From Trichopria drosophilae (taxonomy: Eukaryota; Arthropoda; Insecta; Hymenoptera; Diapriidae): a stretch of 64,000 nt of DNA. Each line of letters begins with the position of its first letter. The stretch's first letter is position 1. The notes under the pieces were generated by a model. It had not been told where the DNA came from. It saw only the letters and a program-made list of their open reading frames with translations, and made no database searches. Made by a program: the position numbers and the translations under genes. Location of the stretch: positions 82,803,501 through 82,867,500 of the forward strand of contig CM059583.1 of NCBI GenBank assembly GCA_030407085.1. The letters run 5' to 3'. Of the stretch, positions 11,178-23,792 are shown piece after piece.

Positions 11178-11297
11178 TAAGAGTACTGGTACCCATTTTT
11201 GTTCTTGTTATGTTATTTTTTAATGCACTCCACCCTCAAGAATTTTATTGTAATTCATTTATGGGTAAATAAACTTATACTGCTACTACTACGACTA

Positions 11298-12825
11298 CTT
11301 ATACGGATCATAAACCGTTGAAACACTTCAATATAAAAAATTGTAATGAACCGGAATCACGAGAAATCCTGAATTACATATCGCAATTTGATTGCCAAAT
11401 AATATACAACCCAGGTAAAGAAAATTTGGAAGCAGATTGCTTATCTAGGAATCCTGTACTACAGAATCAAGAAAATGATGATGAATATTCCATAATTGAA
11501 ATTGTAAATTTTATTAATGCAACCGATATAATTAATAACCAAACCAAATTGAAAATAGAAAATAATTGTGATATTAAAAATAACATAATTTATAAAGGAC
11601 AAAAAAAAGAACAAAGGACAGGAAATTTTCCCCCGCATTAATGACGAATATGTGTATTGCGGATCGGCTCTCGGGTGGAGAGGTACAGGACAGAGACAGA
11701 CAGTACATGACAGAACTGTAGGCAGATACACACACAACACCCACCCACAGCCAATCCCCCCTACCCCAATATCGGTACCATCAGCAACTTCGGCGGGCTG
11801 TGCCTTAGCGAGTACGACGCGGGGCTTATCCCATCTTTATCCGAGATAAGACCCGGGACGTACCGACCGCGGATAAGACGCGGACGGTACCGATAACTGC
11901 CGACGGGGGTCGGCATTGGTCCCAAATTCGTACCTTCGCCCAGCAAGGTTCCCCGGTTATTCCACACCCGAGACATGTATAAAAAATAAATCGAGGATTT
12001 CGAAGTACAAACCTCCATTTTTACAATTAGGACCCGCAGAAAAACCATTCGAAATAGTTTCACTTGACACGATAGGTGGTTTCGCTGGTAATAAAAGTAC
12101 AAACCAATATTTACATCTAATTTAGATCATTTTACAAGGTTTGCCTTCATAGCAACTTCGAAAACTCAAAGTGCTAACAACTTCATACATCTCGTAAAAT
12201 CAATGCAAAATAAACACGATATACAAACTTTATTAACAGACCAATATGGAGGCATTAACCCAAAAGAATTCAATATCTAAAATCAGAGAGGATAACTTTA
12301 ACTTTCACCGTATTTGACTGTGCCTTCTCTAATGGTTTGAATGGAAGGTACCTATGTAACCAAACATTAGTAAATAGTATAAGATGTAAAATATACATTG
12401 AAAGAAACCGACCATGGTCTGTATTAGCACAACAATGTGTAAACGAATATAATAATACAATTCATAACTCAACCGATTTCACTCTAAGATATTTACTAAC
12501 TAGAATAGACGATTTTATGTTACCGGAAGAACTGCATAAAAACAATCAAAATAATCTAGAAAATGATAGAAAGGTAGCATATGAAAATTCGAAAAAAAGA
12601 AATGAACAAAATAAAAAATACTATGATAAGAAATCAATATCAATAAAATACGTGGAGGGAAATTGAGTATGCATACAACATAGTAATAAATTAAATAGAG
12701 GAAAATTAAATCCAATTAGAACTGGTCCGTACAAAATATAGAAGAAAGTATCAGATGTGATATTTGTCATTGATAGCGGCTTTAAAAAAATGAATCCAAT
12801 CTTTTCCATGCTAGCAAGGTAATAC
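11298..12825 (+). pseudogene. Ty3/Gypsy pol remnant (RNase H end and integrase), split by a SINE
   Basis: Piece of a Gypsy polyprotein. TYTDHKPLKHFNIKN at 11298-11345 is the RNase H end, followed by QIIYNPGKENLEADCLSRNP near 11396-11455, the usual tail of that domain. After the SINE, integrase resumes with ISKYKPPF...FEIVSLDTIGGFAGN near 12000-12100, which holds the first catalytic Asp of the DDE core, then RPWSVLAQQCVNEYNNTIH near 12410-12465 and a GPYKI C-terminal module near 12726. Stops (12124, 12664, 12739) and frameshifts make it non-functional. The upstream RT is lost at a TAC-type microsatellite (11278-11297). Confidence 0.8.
11598..11976 (-). mobile_element. tRNA-derived SINE, copy 1 (head truncated)
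   Basis: Reverse-strand copy of a repeat also found at 19651-20080 and 32852-33331. It shares the 3' tail block (rc of AAAGGACAGGAAATTTTCCCC), the body with GGCTTATCCCATCTTTATC and TACCGATAACTGCCGACG, and ends near a CACACCCGAGACATG segment, lacking the tRNA-like promoter head. It lies inside the Gypsy integrase, so it is younger than that element. Confidence 0.75.
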
Positions 12826-13009
12826 CTTATTTCCTGCCCTCCACACCAACATCTTCAACAGAGATTTACTAATCCCTACCTGCTACTGGCACATTTCTAA
12901 CAGCGGTAGCCGGCTGAGCTGGTGCTCGCTATTAACGACATGTCTCTAGAGGAACCAGTCGCTGATTAACTATGCTGTGTCATAGTCGCAGTCGTTATAA
13001 TTAAATACA
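12826..13009. other. Non-coding spacer after Gypsy remnant
   Basis: Moderately GC-rich stretch without ORFs. It could be the decayed 3' UTR or LTR of the Gypsy element or the 5' UTR of the LINE remnant that follows. No diagnostic motif. Confidence 0.3.
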
Positions 13010-13670
13010 TACTATAACAAAGAAAACTGCAACAACGAAAGAGACTGATACCAAAAAAGTATCACCGAAAGAGACCCCAACTGCATCGGACGCTGAATCT
13101 CACTCAGATTCGGAGATCTCCGTTGCTAGCATGGAGAATTAAAGAGATTGTTGATACCAGGAAAAAGCGATATAAGAAACATCTTCCTTGGAAGCTGACT
13201 GTGACATTAAAAAAAAAGAAAGTCAAGAGCACGGACTTGACCGGCTCTTCTAAGGATGACGAGTCTGATGTGGACATTGAAATAACCTATGCGACAACCA
13301 TTCCCAAGGCGCTTTATGCAAACAAAGGAATGTACACAGTTAATGATTAACTCCACTGAAGACACCAAACTACAAGACAAGACAAACAGGTATTAGACAA
13401 TATTTTGCTTATGATAACTGACCTCTTGGTCAATTATGCTAAGTTACAGGGAGCACACAATCAATTAAAGATACAAAGTAAACTAACTGAACCGCCTAAA
13501 ACTACGACAAATTCCCATGCAAGCGTTGCCTCAAGGATGGTAACGCCAAAATCGCAAGCCATAAGATCAAATATCAGATCGCCTCCCAAACTACTGTTTT
13601 TGAAGCCCAAAAATAAGGAGTTAATATCAACATTTCTCTTTACAACTTGTTCAAATAAATGAATTCGTCC
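13010..13670 (+). pseudogene. Probable non-LTR retrotransposon ORF1 remnant
   Basis: Low-complexity Lys/Ser/Asp-rich coding remnant in several frames: KETDTKKVSPKETPTASDAE near 13034-13095, a basic KKRYKKHLPWKL patch near 13165, and a segment near 13440-13620 with LLVNYAKLQGAHNQLKIQ (helical, heptad-like) leading to HASVASRMVTP and PPKLLFLKPKNKE. This order (helix, then ASV...PPK-hydrophobic-PK) resembles the N-terminal half of R1/I-type ORF1 proteins, but no zinc knuckle is visible. Could instead be another Gag-like gene. Confidence 0.4.
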
Positions 13671-15404
13671 CTTTACACGAACTAGCACTTTGCCGCTTTT
13701 CTGTCTTTTGAACCGTGTATCTATGTTCTGCCTTTTGGCAATTCACCAATTTATAATTTGTCATTCATAAATCCAATACCGTTTCAGTCTCCAATTGCCC
13801 GTCAAATGCAGTAAAGTCAACTATGTGGCCCTTTCGATGATATATATAGTCATTGTTGATCTCGACCTTCAAGTTTATGCTGTTCGATTCGTCGTCATTT
13901 TTTTCGTGAGCATTTCCCCTGTCCTTCGTGCTACTCGATTTTTTGGACTATTCACGCCGATTATTGATCTTGCATACATCGGCTGGGCTGATCGGTGCTA
14001 TAATGGCGCACGCAAGCCATACAATTTGCTCCCCGGCATGTTTGTCAGATAATGCATATCGGTGTCTATGGAAAAAGAAAGAGAGGGAGCAGGGATATTG
14101 TGATGTAAACTAGGGATACGTAGGTAATAAATTGCTTAATTAATTATTTACAAGGTTTAAATGATCATTCCAATCCTTTGCTATATTTTTACATAGCGTT
14201 ACGTAACGAACTCATCACGTTCACATTCTACCATTCGGCGAACTTTGCTTTCCAAGTGTCTTATCAATTACTCTATCAATTACCAGATCCGCACTCCCGA
14301 AAACAATAAGGAGAACAGCACAACATCTGATTTTGTATTAATACCAACCGATAAGATGATTCCTCTCGAGTCCGACGGATTACGACCTACAGCCACCTTA
14401 AAAGCTTTTCCCGGTATCCTCAGAAGAATGAAAGTTATATTATTTTCGAACAATTTACCGGATTTATACATCTATTTTCGATCGCGTTCTAGCTAGTTAT
14501 CCATACAGATGCCCGCGACTGTTTGCTGTATCTTTCCGAGAGTAAAGAGAATACTGGATGGTTACGTCTTGCAGTTTACGAAGTCGAAAGCAAAATCGTC
14601 CTTGATCCCACTTCCATAATAAATGCGAATAATAAGGATATAAGCTCATTATAATGGAATTATTTATTGCATATAAAATATTATTTTACGGAATATAATC
14701 TGAATAAATTTAAATAATAAAAGATAACGCAATTTCTCGAAGGCGAAACGATGGACGATTATAATTTTGGTGAATGTTTCAATAAAGATACCCTGATTAT
14801 ACTTATTCTTTTACAAAATGATCATTGTAATATCGAAATACTGTTAATCTTGGATTTGCCTTTAATTATTTACATTCCTTTTTATTTACTGAGATTAACT
14901 CTATTTTATTTCTATTTCGATAGACGTCATTCTTAACTTTAGTAGCATTTCATCTTCTAATTTGCCGAACAACAACAAAAATTTGTGCGTAAAATAGTAA
15001 ACATTCCTATGCATTGTGTTGCTGCTATTTTTAAAATTAGCGCTTCTTCAACGCAGTCCCTCCTTATTATAGCAACATCGGCCTTGAATAAAAGCCTCTC
15101 CGCGATTCACAACTCATTCTCTATATCAACAAATGCCGAGTGATTTCACCAACTAAAAAATACTAGCGTTTCTTTCACGCATTTCCGGCAAATGATAACA
15201 TCCTCTCCGATAATATGCATAATTAAAATATTAGCTAATCTTGAACACCAGTCCACCATATAGTTATCCCCGTTTTCTGAGTCTCATGATAGATGGCGCT
15301 GTACCGTGGTTTGCCATATATACTTATGTTATATATATTTATGACAAAACTTATATTTCTCATACGTGCTAAAATAAACACAACGAAAATATTAAATTAC
15401 CAAC
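13671..15404. other. AT-rich non-coding DNA, possible intron of the GRK gene
   Basis: No ORF with recognisable homology. If the GRK exon at 15405-15579 is part of a live gene on the minus strand, this is the start of its downstream intron. I searched by eye for the next GRK segment (VELPDSF and the C-terminal PH domain) on the minus strand and did not find it. Confidence 0.4.
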
Positions 15405-15579
15405 CATTGTGAGGGTCATTCGATCTATCTCATGTTTGTCTTTAGTCTTATGTTGTCGAAAAGGACTGTGTCCCTTCAAAAGTTTGAATAACATACATCC
15501 AAAAGAAAACCAATCAGCACTTGAATCATAGGCAGTACCCTTTGAAAGAACCTCTGGAGCCATATACCCATGAGTACCA
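15405..15579 (-). CDS. Gprk1: Exon of a GRK2-type G protein-coupled receptor kinase (partial gene)
   Basis: A 175-bp internal exon encoding 58 residues of an AGC-family kinase that phosphorylates active GPCRs at the plasma membrane. It begins [20 protein letters not shown], with the APE motif that closes the activation segment, continues [20 protein letters not shown] (helix F, with the invariant Asp and Gly) and ends with [18 protein letters not shown]. This is near identical to animal GRK2/3 and Drosophila Gprk1. Intron signals are intact: a TTTTCAG acceptor just above 15579 and a GT donor below 15405 (GTTGGT, or GTAATT 4 bp further). No stop or frameshift. It is the only exon of the gene visible, so the flanking introns are large or this is a duplicated fragment; purity of the sequence favours a live gene. 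Confidence 0.85.
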
Positions 15580-16095
15580 CTGAAAATGAAAATCGAAAAT
15601 TGGAAATTTACGATGAACCATACTTTTATAAATAATTTCAATCATAGTTCACGGATCTTATAAATTTGTCGGCTTTAGAAACAAATATTTTGTTGGGTGT
15701 GACCTCTGCAAGTTTTTAATATAGACTAAATTCAATTTTTTCGCATTTCATGTCAGTTCATTTTAAAATCAATTTTAGAAATAAGTAAATATGCAGCTGT
15801 TTATCTGCGTGCTTATGTTGCTAGGTGTATTCATGTATGCATGTTTGTGTTGCTGACATCGCATTTACAATACATTATCCATTAAAAGTATGTTAAGAGA
15901 GCTGTGTTAAGAATAACAATTTCCATTTTCCATCTAAATACTTTTTTTTGTTCGATACTTTTATCGATATTTTTAATAATTAATGAATGAAAAGTAACCA
16001 AATATTGTTATGCGTATAATTATATTTTAAAATATAAACTGGAGTAGATTAGCCAATTATGTATGGTATCTTTTTAAATTGGTACACGTTCCCGG
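15580..16095. other. AT-rich non-coding DNA
   Basis: Upstream side of the GRK exon on its strand; likely intron. Nothing else recognisable. Confidence 0.4.
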
Positions 16096-17290
16096 TGTTA
16101 CGTCTCCGTAACTAGCCCCTAGCCAGTGCATTCTAGAACCTGGCAGCCGCCATTCAGCCGACAAGGCCCAAAATCGTTCCCTCCACTTACACTCAATAAA
16201 CACAAAGCACATAGCAGAGCTCTTACCACCCACAGCTCGCTGTCGCCTGATACAAAGTACATCGACACCGGTGAAGCTCGTGCCACCTTCGTATCGACAT
16301 TTTAAGGACGACCTGGAACGCAGCTACTACAACGGGCAGAGTACTTTATAATGGCTCTTCCCCGAAAAGTAATAAAAAAAATCACCACGAGGCGTGACGA
16401 CAAAATAGTCTCAAGCTGCGGTACAGCTACACGTACACTATGCGCCAAAAAGAATAAATGTATATAATAACAACCGATAACAATATTTTTACAACACAAT
16501 TACTCAAAATAATAAAAAATGACAGGCCACAAACACAGAATTTCATCAATCAAAACACACGAACTGTAAGTAACGAACATTATGTTATTATCTGATTAAC
16601 GATATCATTGTAAATACTAAAATTGTAATACCCACCGATAAGAACATTCGCACAAATAACTGCAAAATGTAGCGCATGATAAACATCGCAAAACCAACTT
16701 TGCTTACAATTATTGTAATCAAGCGTTGAATCCAAGATCCCTTGACTGTCCCCCCCTTTTCTTTTCCACAGAATCTCCCACCTTTTTCTAAATCCAATAC
16801 TAAGTCGCAGACTATAAAAGACCAAGGCGGTGATCCCTAAAATCAGAAAGACAGTTGCGAGGTAGTCATCAGTGAGGAGGCAGCTGAATGACAATTTCTA
16901 GGCAGGTCCGAACCAGTGCGGACCCCAATAGTCCGGTCCGTCGCCCTGTAGCAGTTCGAAGCTGGCCAGGCCCTTTCAATTAGAAGACCAGGCAGCATGG
17001 GACAGCTCTCACGAGATCCTCGCCGCCACACGGCCCGCCAGCCCAAAAAGGGGTATGTATGTCAAACCTCCGCCCGAGGATGTCCCCATCTCATTTTTTC
17101 GGGGTCTAATTGCCCCTTGAAGCTTCCTTGCTCTCTCTTTTCCTGATTCCTGTTCCCAGACGCACGCATTCTATTTTCAATAAAACGCATTTTCTATTTT
17201 AACATTATTTCTTGAATCCTATTTTCATCAAACCCCAATTAACCTAATTTATTTTCAACAGTAGACGTCCCCTCGAAAAAGGACCTACGC
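16096..17290. other. Two GC-richer blocks, possible LTR remnants
   Basis: Block 16096-16350 starts TGTTACGTCTCCGTAAC, and block 17050-17270 has an AATAAA signal and ends TTTTCAACA. Both contrast with the AT-rich surroundings and look like LTR or 5' leader material. A duplicate copy that would prove an LTR is not in the window. No coding sequence recognised between them. Confidence 0.25.
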
Positions 17291-17499
17291 GCGGCACGCT
17301 GATTACGAATCTGAAGTAAGATTTTCAAAATTCAAAATAGTGGACCTTAGATAGTGGCCTGACAGATGTGAACCTCCGATGAAACCGAGTAATATTCCAC
17401 AGTAATTTCTAATTTAAATGCGTCATGAGCTACACTAATACATACCATACCTCCGCGTGAGTGCTATATGTCTCAACCAACCAGGGACGATTGATACTC

Positions 17500-18060
17500 A
17501 TAAGTGAAAGTAGCTTTTAGTAGAAATATGCGCATGCGCAATGGTGGCCTTTTCATTGGTTTCCCTCAAAATCGCCTTTTAAACCTATATATTAGATCGC
17601 ATAGGATAAATGGGATTCTTTCGCCATTTTTATTGGTTTTAATTTTTAACTTTTTATTTAATTTAATTTTACTATTTTTTGTATATATTAATATTATGTA
17701 TTATTTCATTATTTGATAAATAATTAATTTAAAGAAAAGCAGTTCTCATTCGGGTCACCTATCCGGAAGTAGTCCACAACGTATGCCGCTTAACTTGAGG
17801 GTGCTGCAGTGTGCGACGCTGACCACTGGTTTACTACTGCTGAATACTATCTAAAAGCTAATATGATATTTATGTACAAATACTTTTAACAGTCATACTG
17901 CTTTTATGCAGTTTTTCTAAGTTTTTCGTGATAACTAGAAGGTAGTTGAACTCGATATTAAGAATTTTCAAAAATCGCGGACAAAATTTAGGGGGATTTT
18001 CAAAAGTAACCATGTTCAATATTTAAAATATCTCAGGGATACAATGAATTTTCTATTTAT
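17500..18060 (+). repeat. Old interspersed repeat, copy 1
   Basis: Diverged match, in inverted orientation, to 42280-42750. Shared landmarks include a CCGGAAGTAGTCCAC-type block (near 17763), GCTTAACTTGAGGGTGCTGC, GCGACGCTGACCACTGG and GTTGAACTCGATATTAA. No ORF. Its class is unknown; probably a non-autonomous element. Confidence 0.6.
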
Positions 18061-18289
18061 CAATAATTTTAATATGATAAGAAATGTAATTGAAATAAAC
18101 AATTTTATTAACGTAATTCCAAAAGAATTCAGAACCATTTAAAACTAAGCATCCAGAAGGATAGAAAATATTCACATTTTTTATATACCCGCCCCTGTTA
18201 TTGGACATATCGTGTAATCTATGCAATACAAATTACATAATATCGATTGGTGAAACTCTTCACAAATTTAAGAAATATATGTATACTAT

Positions 18290-18850
18290 AGTAAAATATA
18301 TTGTGTGATTGTTGTGTGTTAGGACTTTTATTTTGCCGGAATACATGGAATCGCAAAAAAACACTTATATCAGAGTAACCGAAGACTTTTTGCGCTTGCG
18401 CAATGCATTAATCTCTCACGTGAAATCTCATGTGCACTCATATACGCACTCACAAATGAGCTTTCATATATGAACTTCACGTGAGACTCACACCTTGCTA
18501 TCTGGGTAATTTGATCTGCAAGCTACTACACCTACAAAATCATATGAATATATGATATTTTCGACTATTGCCATGTTAGACAAAAAAAAAATATAAAAAA
18601 TTTATCTCTATATTTTCTAAGTACAAGTACTTATTCTACGTTTTTAATACCCCGGCTGCAACGCGTAAGTATCACGTTGAGATCTCGTTTTTAAGTGCGT
18701 ATATGAGTTCGCATGAGACTTCAAGTGAGAGCTAAATGCATTGCGTAAGCGCGAAAAGTCTACTCTCAGAGTTTATGGTGCTTTCAGGTATTGCGCAAGA
18801 GAAAATTTGGCCTAATATACCAAAATCACACAATATATTGCTCTATATAG
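18290..18850. mobile_element. MITE with long inverted repeats
   Basis: Arms 18290-18495 and 18660-18850 are inverted copies: ATATATTGTGTGATT at about 18298 pairs with AATCACACAATATAT near 18824, and GCGCTTGCGCAATGCATT at about 18390 pairs with AATGCATTGCGTAAGCGC near 18734. The loop-side motif GCTATCTGGGTA (about 18497) resembles GCTATATGGGTA at 46434 and its inverse at 45172, so it is related to the palindrome there. Non-coding. Confidence 0.65.
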
Positions 18851-18864
18851 TATTATTCTAAATA

Positions 18865-19412
18865 AATATAGTTAATGGCTTATACCTACAAATTGCATTA
18901 GATGTTAAAAATGCAAAATAAAATAATATTGTGAAAATTTCTGAACATTTCAAACACCTTGCGTCGAAATTTCAAAACGCTAGGCCTTGTGTAAACATTT
19001 ATAATCTCAACAAGTAATGAAATTAACAACGAAAAAGGTAAAAGAAAGAATGAAAAAAAAGACAAAATTATATTCATAACTGTAAAGTTAATGCAATTTG
19101 GATTTGACAGTCACTTGGAACGGACTGGTATATGAATATGATTTGTTAGCATGCAATTATAACAAATCTAAACAAGAAAGAAAAAGACATATAATATATA
19201 CAAAAATATAACCATAAAAACAAAAAACCAAAAAAATATATAAACATGCAAAATAATATATGGACATGCAAGCAAATATATAAACATGCAACAAAATTAA
19301 AAAAATAATTAAAAATTGAAAAGATACATGCGTGGCTTTCGTTAAATCCCTTCCGCATCTGAACTCTTCAATGAGGCTTGACGGAAGGAATTAGCTTCAA
19401 ACGCTCTAACTA
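18865..19412. repeat. Left arm of a palindromic element
   Basis: About 550 bp whose reverse complement is at 28817-29360. Landmarks: GGCTTATACCTACAAATTGC near 18877 (inverse near 29312-29345) and CATCTGAACTCTTCA near 19351 (inverse near 28858-28875). The two arms are now 9.4 kb apart only because a SINE and an LTR retrotransposon entered the loop. Confidence 0.75.
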
Positions 19413-19636
19413 CGAAATAATACTGAATTGTGATAGACACATGCATGATATTTATGGAGAACCCGGGTAAGAAAAGATTCCCCACGTGATTGAAGGGATG
19501 GTTAATTAGCAAAGGAAAACTATATCTATGCTGACTCATCTCGATTAGTATTGAAAGAAAAAGTTAATAAAAAACGAACCAAATCAGTGAATAGAAAATT
19601 TAGTCTGGTATATTAAACGATAATTATACATATTTG

Positions 19637-20094
19637 TAATATATACTTGTACGTCGGCGTGATGGTCGTGCGGGCTAAGGCTCCGAGTTCGAATCCCCGT
19701 CCATGCAATTTTCTCTGCTTATGTCCAGTGTGGAATAACCGGGGAACCTTGCTGGGCGAAGGTACGAATTTGGGACCGCTGCCGACCCTCGTCGGCAGTT
19801 ATCGGTACCGTCAGCGTCTTATCCGCGGTCGGTACGTCCGTCGTGGGCCTTATCTCAGATAAAGATGGGATAAGCCCCGCGTCGTACTCGCTAAGGCACA
19901 GACCGCCGAATCTGCTGGTGGCACCGATATTGGGGTAGGGGGACTGGCTCTGGGTGGGGGTTGCCTATAGGTCTGTCATGTACTGTCTGTCTCTGTCCTG
20001 TACCTCTACACCCGAGAGCCGACCCGCAAATATACATATTCGTCATTAACGCGGGGGAAAATTTCCTGTCCTTTGTCCTTTAATATATACTTGT
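19637..20094 (+). mobile_element. tRNA-derived SINE, copy 2, with perfect 14-bp TSD
   Basis: Element body 19651-20080, flanked by TAATATATACTTGT at 19637-19650 and 20081-20094. The head starts GTCGGCGTGATGG with a tRNA-like box A (TGGTCGTGCGGGCTAAGG) and box B (GAGTTCGAATCCCC), which resemble tRNA-Ser/Leu. Compared with the copy at 32852-33331, about 45 bp between the boxes is missing. The body ends with TGTCCTTTGTCCTTT. It would be transcribed by RNA polymerase III and mobilised by a LINE in trans. The perfect TSD indicates a fairly recent insertion. Confidence 0.88.
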
Positions 20095-20309
20095 GATATG
20101 ATAATAATAATTCAAAATGTTCAGCAATCCAGCTGGAGAAGTAGATACGTTATGATTCCATAATAATGATCTAAATACCGTTACCATTATGGATGTCAGT
20201 TAGTGAGGGGATATGTTAGTTTAAGATGGGTCGCGCAGGAAATATATTCCAAACTGTCAACTCGAAACGATTCTTAATGTATAATTATTATAGATTCTAT
20301 AATTTGTAT

Positions 20310-21379
20310 TGTGACGTAGTCACTGATCGAGCCCGGTAACTCTAATCGGGGAGAGCGTTCCGGGGGAACCCTTCCCCCTATTCGCCGCTGCTCTCGCCCG
20401 TCGTACCGGGGATACGCGCTATGGAGGCTCATACCTCCCCGCCGTTGCTCCTCTAGTCAGTCGCCGTCGGGGGTTCCTTCTCCACCGACGAAGGCGAGTG
20501 ACGCCGGGGCGTCTCTCTCTTTCATTCCGAAGGCAGAAGCTGAGAGCCGATTTTCGCAGCTACGTATCTCTCTCTCTTTCCGAAGGAGAAGCCGGTACGA
20601 GCGGGCCGCGCGACCGTCACGATTCTCCCTCCTTCCACGGATCACCCCCAGCCTCGGGCCCCGAGGTGGCGCTGGTGGAGCGCCTTCACGGACAAGGAGA
20701 ATCGACGGAGATCGAATTCTGTCGCGGACCGCGAGATAGTACGCTAGTCAGCCTACGACTCGCCGAGTAGCAGAGTTTCGCGTGTAGTGCGGCATCGAAC
20801 TTGTAACGAGAAAAGTGCAGAATAGTGAAAAACCCAAAAGGAACAAAGAAACAGTGCTCTCTGGAGACTCCACGTTGTAAGCGAGGACCCCTCTTGTGCT
20901 CGGTGACTCTGGTGCCGAGGAGGACAGTGGACGCAGCCAACCGCCACCCCGTCGTCAGCCAAGGATCCCGTGGCTCCACCAGTCTGTTTCCGGGGTATCC
21001 TCTCCACCTCCAACGTACAGACAGCGAAGAGTGAGTTGCCCATAGGGCCCCGATTTTTTATGTACCGCGGTGAAAGCCCTAAATGGTTCACTCGATATCC
21101 TCTTTTTTCCGTTTCGATTCGCGTTTTGCGTTTTTGCGTGTTCTTATATTTTCTCCGGTCATCCGATAAGAAACCTACCGTGGAGTGATTTTCGGTCCCG
21201 CGCCCCTTTTTTGGATAGAATTTTCCCCCGTCGCGCTATTGGAGTCGGCTCGTTCTAGCCGACATGTAACTTGCTCAATTATCAAGGAAATAAATGTAAT
21301 TTTATTTATCGTGATAATTATTTGTGCATTTATTTCGAGTTTACCTAACCTACTTTTACTTTTGATAAAACGGGTTATA
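20310..21379 (+). repeat. 5' LTR
   Basis: 1070 bp from TGTGACGTAGTCACTG to CGGGTTATA. Contains the promoter side, with a GTTCCGGGGGAACCC inverted motif near 20358. Aligns with 27625-28729 apart from scattered substitutions and a shorter CT run. Confidence 0.9.
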
Positions 21380-23237
21380 AAATGGCATCCCTGGTGGGGA
21401 AATCTAATAAGATTTCCCAAAATTGGTGAACTTTTTTTGAGGTAATTGGAAATTTGTGTAAAACGGGACAGTTCGCCGGAGAAAGTGTCGTTTGCGTTTC
21501 GTGTTTTTTTCAGTTCCGACTGTATTGTTTGCGCCCCCTCTTTTTCCCTTGGCGTAATAATTAATCTTAAGACTATATTATTATATTACATATTTGTCTT
21601 TAATGATTCTCCTTTTCCGTCCTTCGAATTTCCCTCGCTACTCCTCTCCATCCATCAATAAAAATTTCGCATTGTTGTCCCGAACCAATTCCGAGTATTA
21701 CTGAATATTTATTGTTGAATAATATTAATATAGCATTGAAGTTCGAGAGATTATAAAATATATTTTCTTTTTGGTGTTTTGAATTCAAATCGTTTACATG
21801 TTCAAAAAATTTTTGCATAAATAAATTTTCGAGTTTGAATTTGCACCGATTAGTTAATTATTTAATATATTATTTCGAAATTGTATATCATAACGATAAT
21901 CAATTTTCAGAAATTGAAAACAACTTCGAAAATAAATAGAACTAATCTCCAGTAAATTATTTGTGAGCTTTGTAAACAATAACAAAGCCGTAACTTTCGT
22001 CAGTAAACAATAGATTTCTTTTCGGCGTATTCCGAAAAATTCTCGGGAACGACCTTGTTTACGTTTCTCCCCAACCGATCTCCCTGAAAATTGCGATGTG
22101 GATTTATGATTGTAATAGTTCGTTGCATGAATAATACGAATGTATACTTGTGTTTATCTTTTCAGCATTTATTACTCTCTCTATGGTCTCCCCCCGTATC
22201 CCCCTACGGGCCGATAATTACGTTGGCCTAAGTAAGTGTTGTCGTCCCTGGAATAATTAATACTTGAAAATACCGGGAAATAAATGACGTACTTTTCCAG
22301 TTATTTTTCAACACTCGTTTATTATATTTAGTAATTTGAAACTTAAATATTAATTCGCTAATTAGAGTCGGTTACGGAATTTAGAATTCTTTTGATCAAA
22401 ATAAACTTTCTTTTCAATTCCGATCTAGTTTTCCAGATTCAATTTAATTTTCGGAAACTTCAGAAAACGTTTTAATTTGTCTCACAATAGTGAGGAACGA
22501 AGTTTAAATTTGATTAATGTTGAGTTTGTGTCCCGTTTTTCGATTTAATAGCAAATCTCCCGGAAGAGTCAAGTTAGTTTGGCATATTCAATTTAAAACG
22601 TTTTAACGACTTTCGCGATTTCAGGTACAGGATTTACCCCCTCCCCTAGCAGCAAACCATAGAGAGACACGCAGCTCCTGCAATTGAGTCGAAATAAATT
22701 TCGATTGATGTATTATGTAATAAGATAATTAATATATATAATATAATTGATATATATATATATATATATATATATGGTATGTACCAGTGCAGCAACCCGA
22801 AGAATTTTCTAGAACACCCGTCCTATCGCGAGGCGCGATCCCCTGCCCTTCGCGGTTTGGATTATTGCAACCGTTGTCGAGGCATCGGCTGTGACAGATA
22901 ACTGTCGCGCGTCTCTGTAAATAAAAAAGTTTAGCATCTGGGGAAAATCTCCCCCCCCCCCCCTCCTTCTTTTTCTTCTGTGATTTTGTTGTTGTTTTTT
23001 TTGCTTGTGCTCTCGCTCTTATTCTGCGCCTATTTTTGGGAGCTTTTGGCTATCGGTCCGCGGAGGCCTGAATTACATTTTTTTTCCTTTAAAAAATTTT
23101 TTTTTGTTTTTTTTTTGGGTAACGTGAGTGACGCGTTTTCTTAGCGCCAGATACCCGGTTTGGAACCCATATCAGCCAAGCCGAGTTTTCTTTTTTTGAG
23201 CTTCGTATTCGTTTTTTTTGCATAAGTTGTACCGCAG
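21380..23237 (+). other. Long 5' leader of the LTR element
   Basis: Non-coding, AT-rich, with a (TA)n run at 22746-22774, a poly-C run near 22951-22964 and a T-rich tract ending in a good splice-acceptor match (CCGCAG at 23232-23237) directly before the open Gag frame. This suggests that Gag is expressed from a spliced RNA or that an upstream start was lost. Confidence 0.5.
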
Positions 23238-23792
23238 GTCGTTCGATTTACGAATCCGGCAGCTCGACGTAGAATCTCGGCAATACGGGCGGAGATCGAC
23301 AGAATCGTCGATCTACGCGACCTTATCGGTAGATGCGATAAGGCCGAGCTCCTGATCTCCGGATCAGTGGAGGTAATCCGGGATCGGCTGGTGCGGTACA
23401 CCATTTTGCGGCGATTCCCGGATACCCCGGTCGAGTGGAACGCCAGTGCGGATGGGCGAGGTGATCAACCCCCCTATACGTTGTCCGAAGCGGTAGGTTG
23501 TCCCATAATAGGCACAGTTTTGGGCAATTCAATGAATGCGACCTACCCGGGTCACGCGGAGCCTCCGCCGACGTCTCGCCTAGGAGCTTTCGCGTTCGCC
23601 ACTCACGGATTACCGTCGGACCGATCGCGCGCCTACTATCGGGAGCCGATCTCGTTCGGAGAGGAGGATAGTTTTCGGTTTCCGATGGCGGACACCTCCA
23701 CGCACCCAGCCGGTCGAATAAATCACGCGCCCGTAGCCCCCCTCGCGACGACCGCCGCGAAGACGACCCGCCACCAGAGCGTCGTGCCGTGA
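23238..23792 (+). pseudogene. Gag-like N-terminal fragment of the LTR element
   Basis: Open frame from the putative acceptor at 23238 to the TGA at 23790-23792, first internal ATG at 23367. The start RFTNPAARRRISAIRAEIDR and the region ELLISGSVEVIRDRL are helical and charged, as at the start of insect Gypsy Gag proteins; the rest is Pro/Ser/Thr-rich. No zinc knuckle remains. A shifted frame continues to 24070. GC content and codon bias differ sharply from the AT-rich flanks. Structural role (capsid) is inferred from position and style only. Confidence 0.55.

Noticed and set aside
14245..14640. Possible host exon (84-codon plus-strand ORF and following open segment)
   Set aside because: Frame and splice signals are not convincing, and no family is recognised.
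16580..16894. 104-codon minus-strand ORF with hydrophobic segments
   Set aside because: Composition explained by AT-rich DNA; no start context, signal or homology that I can defend.
20457..21445. Many ORFs repeated at 20457-21445 and 27768-28735
   Set aside because: They are shadows in the two LTRs; no coding signal or family motif.
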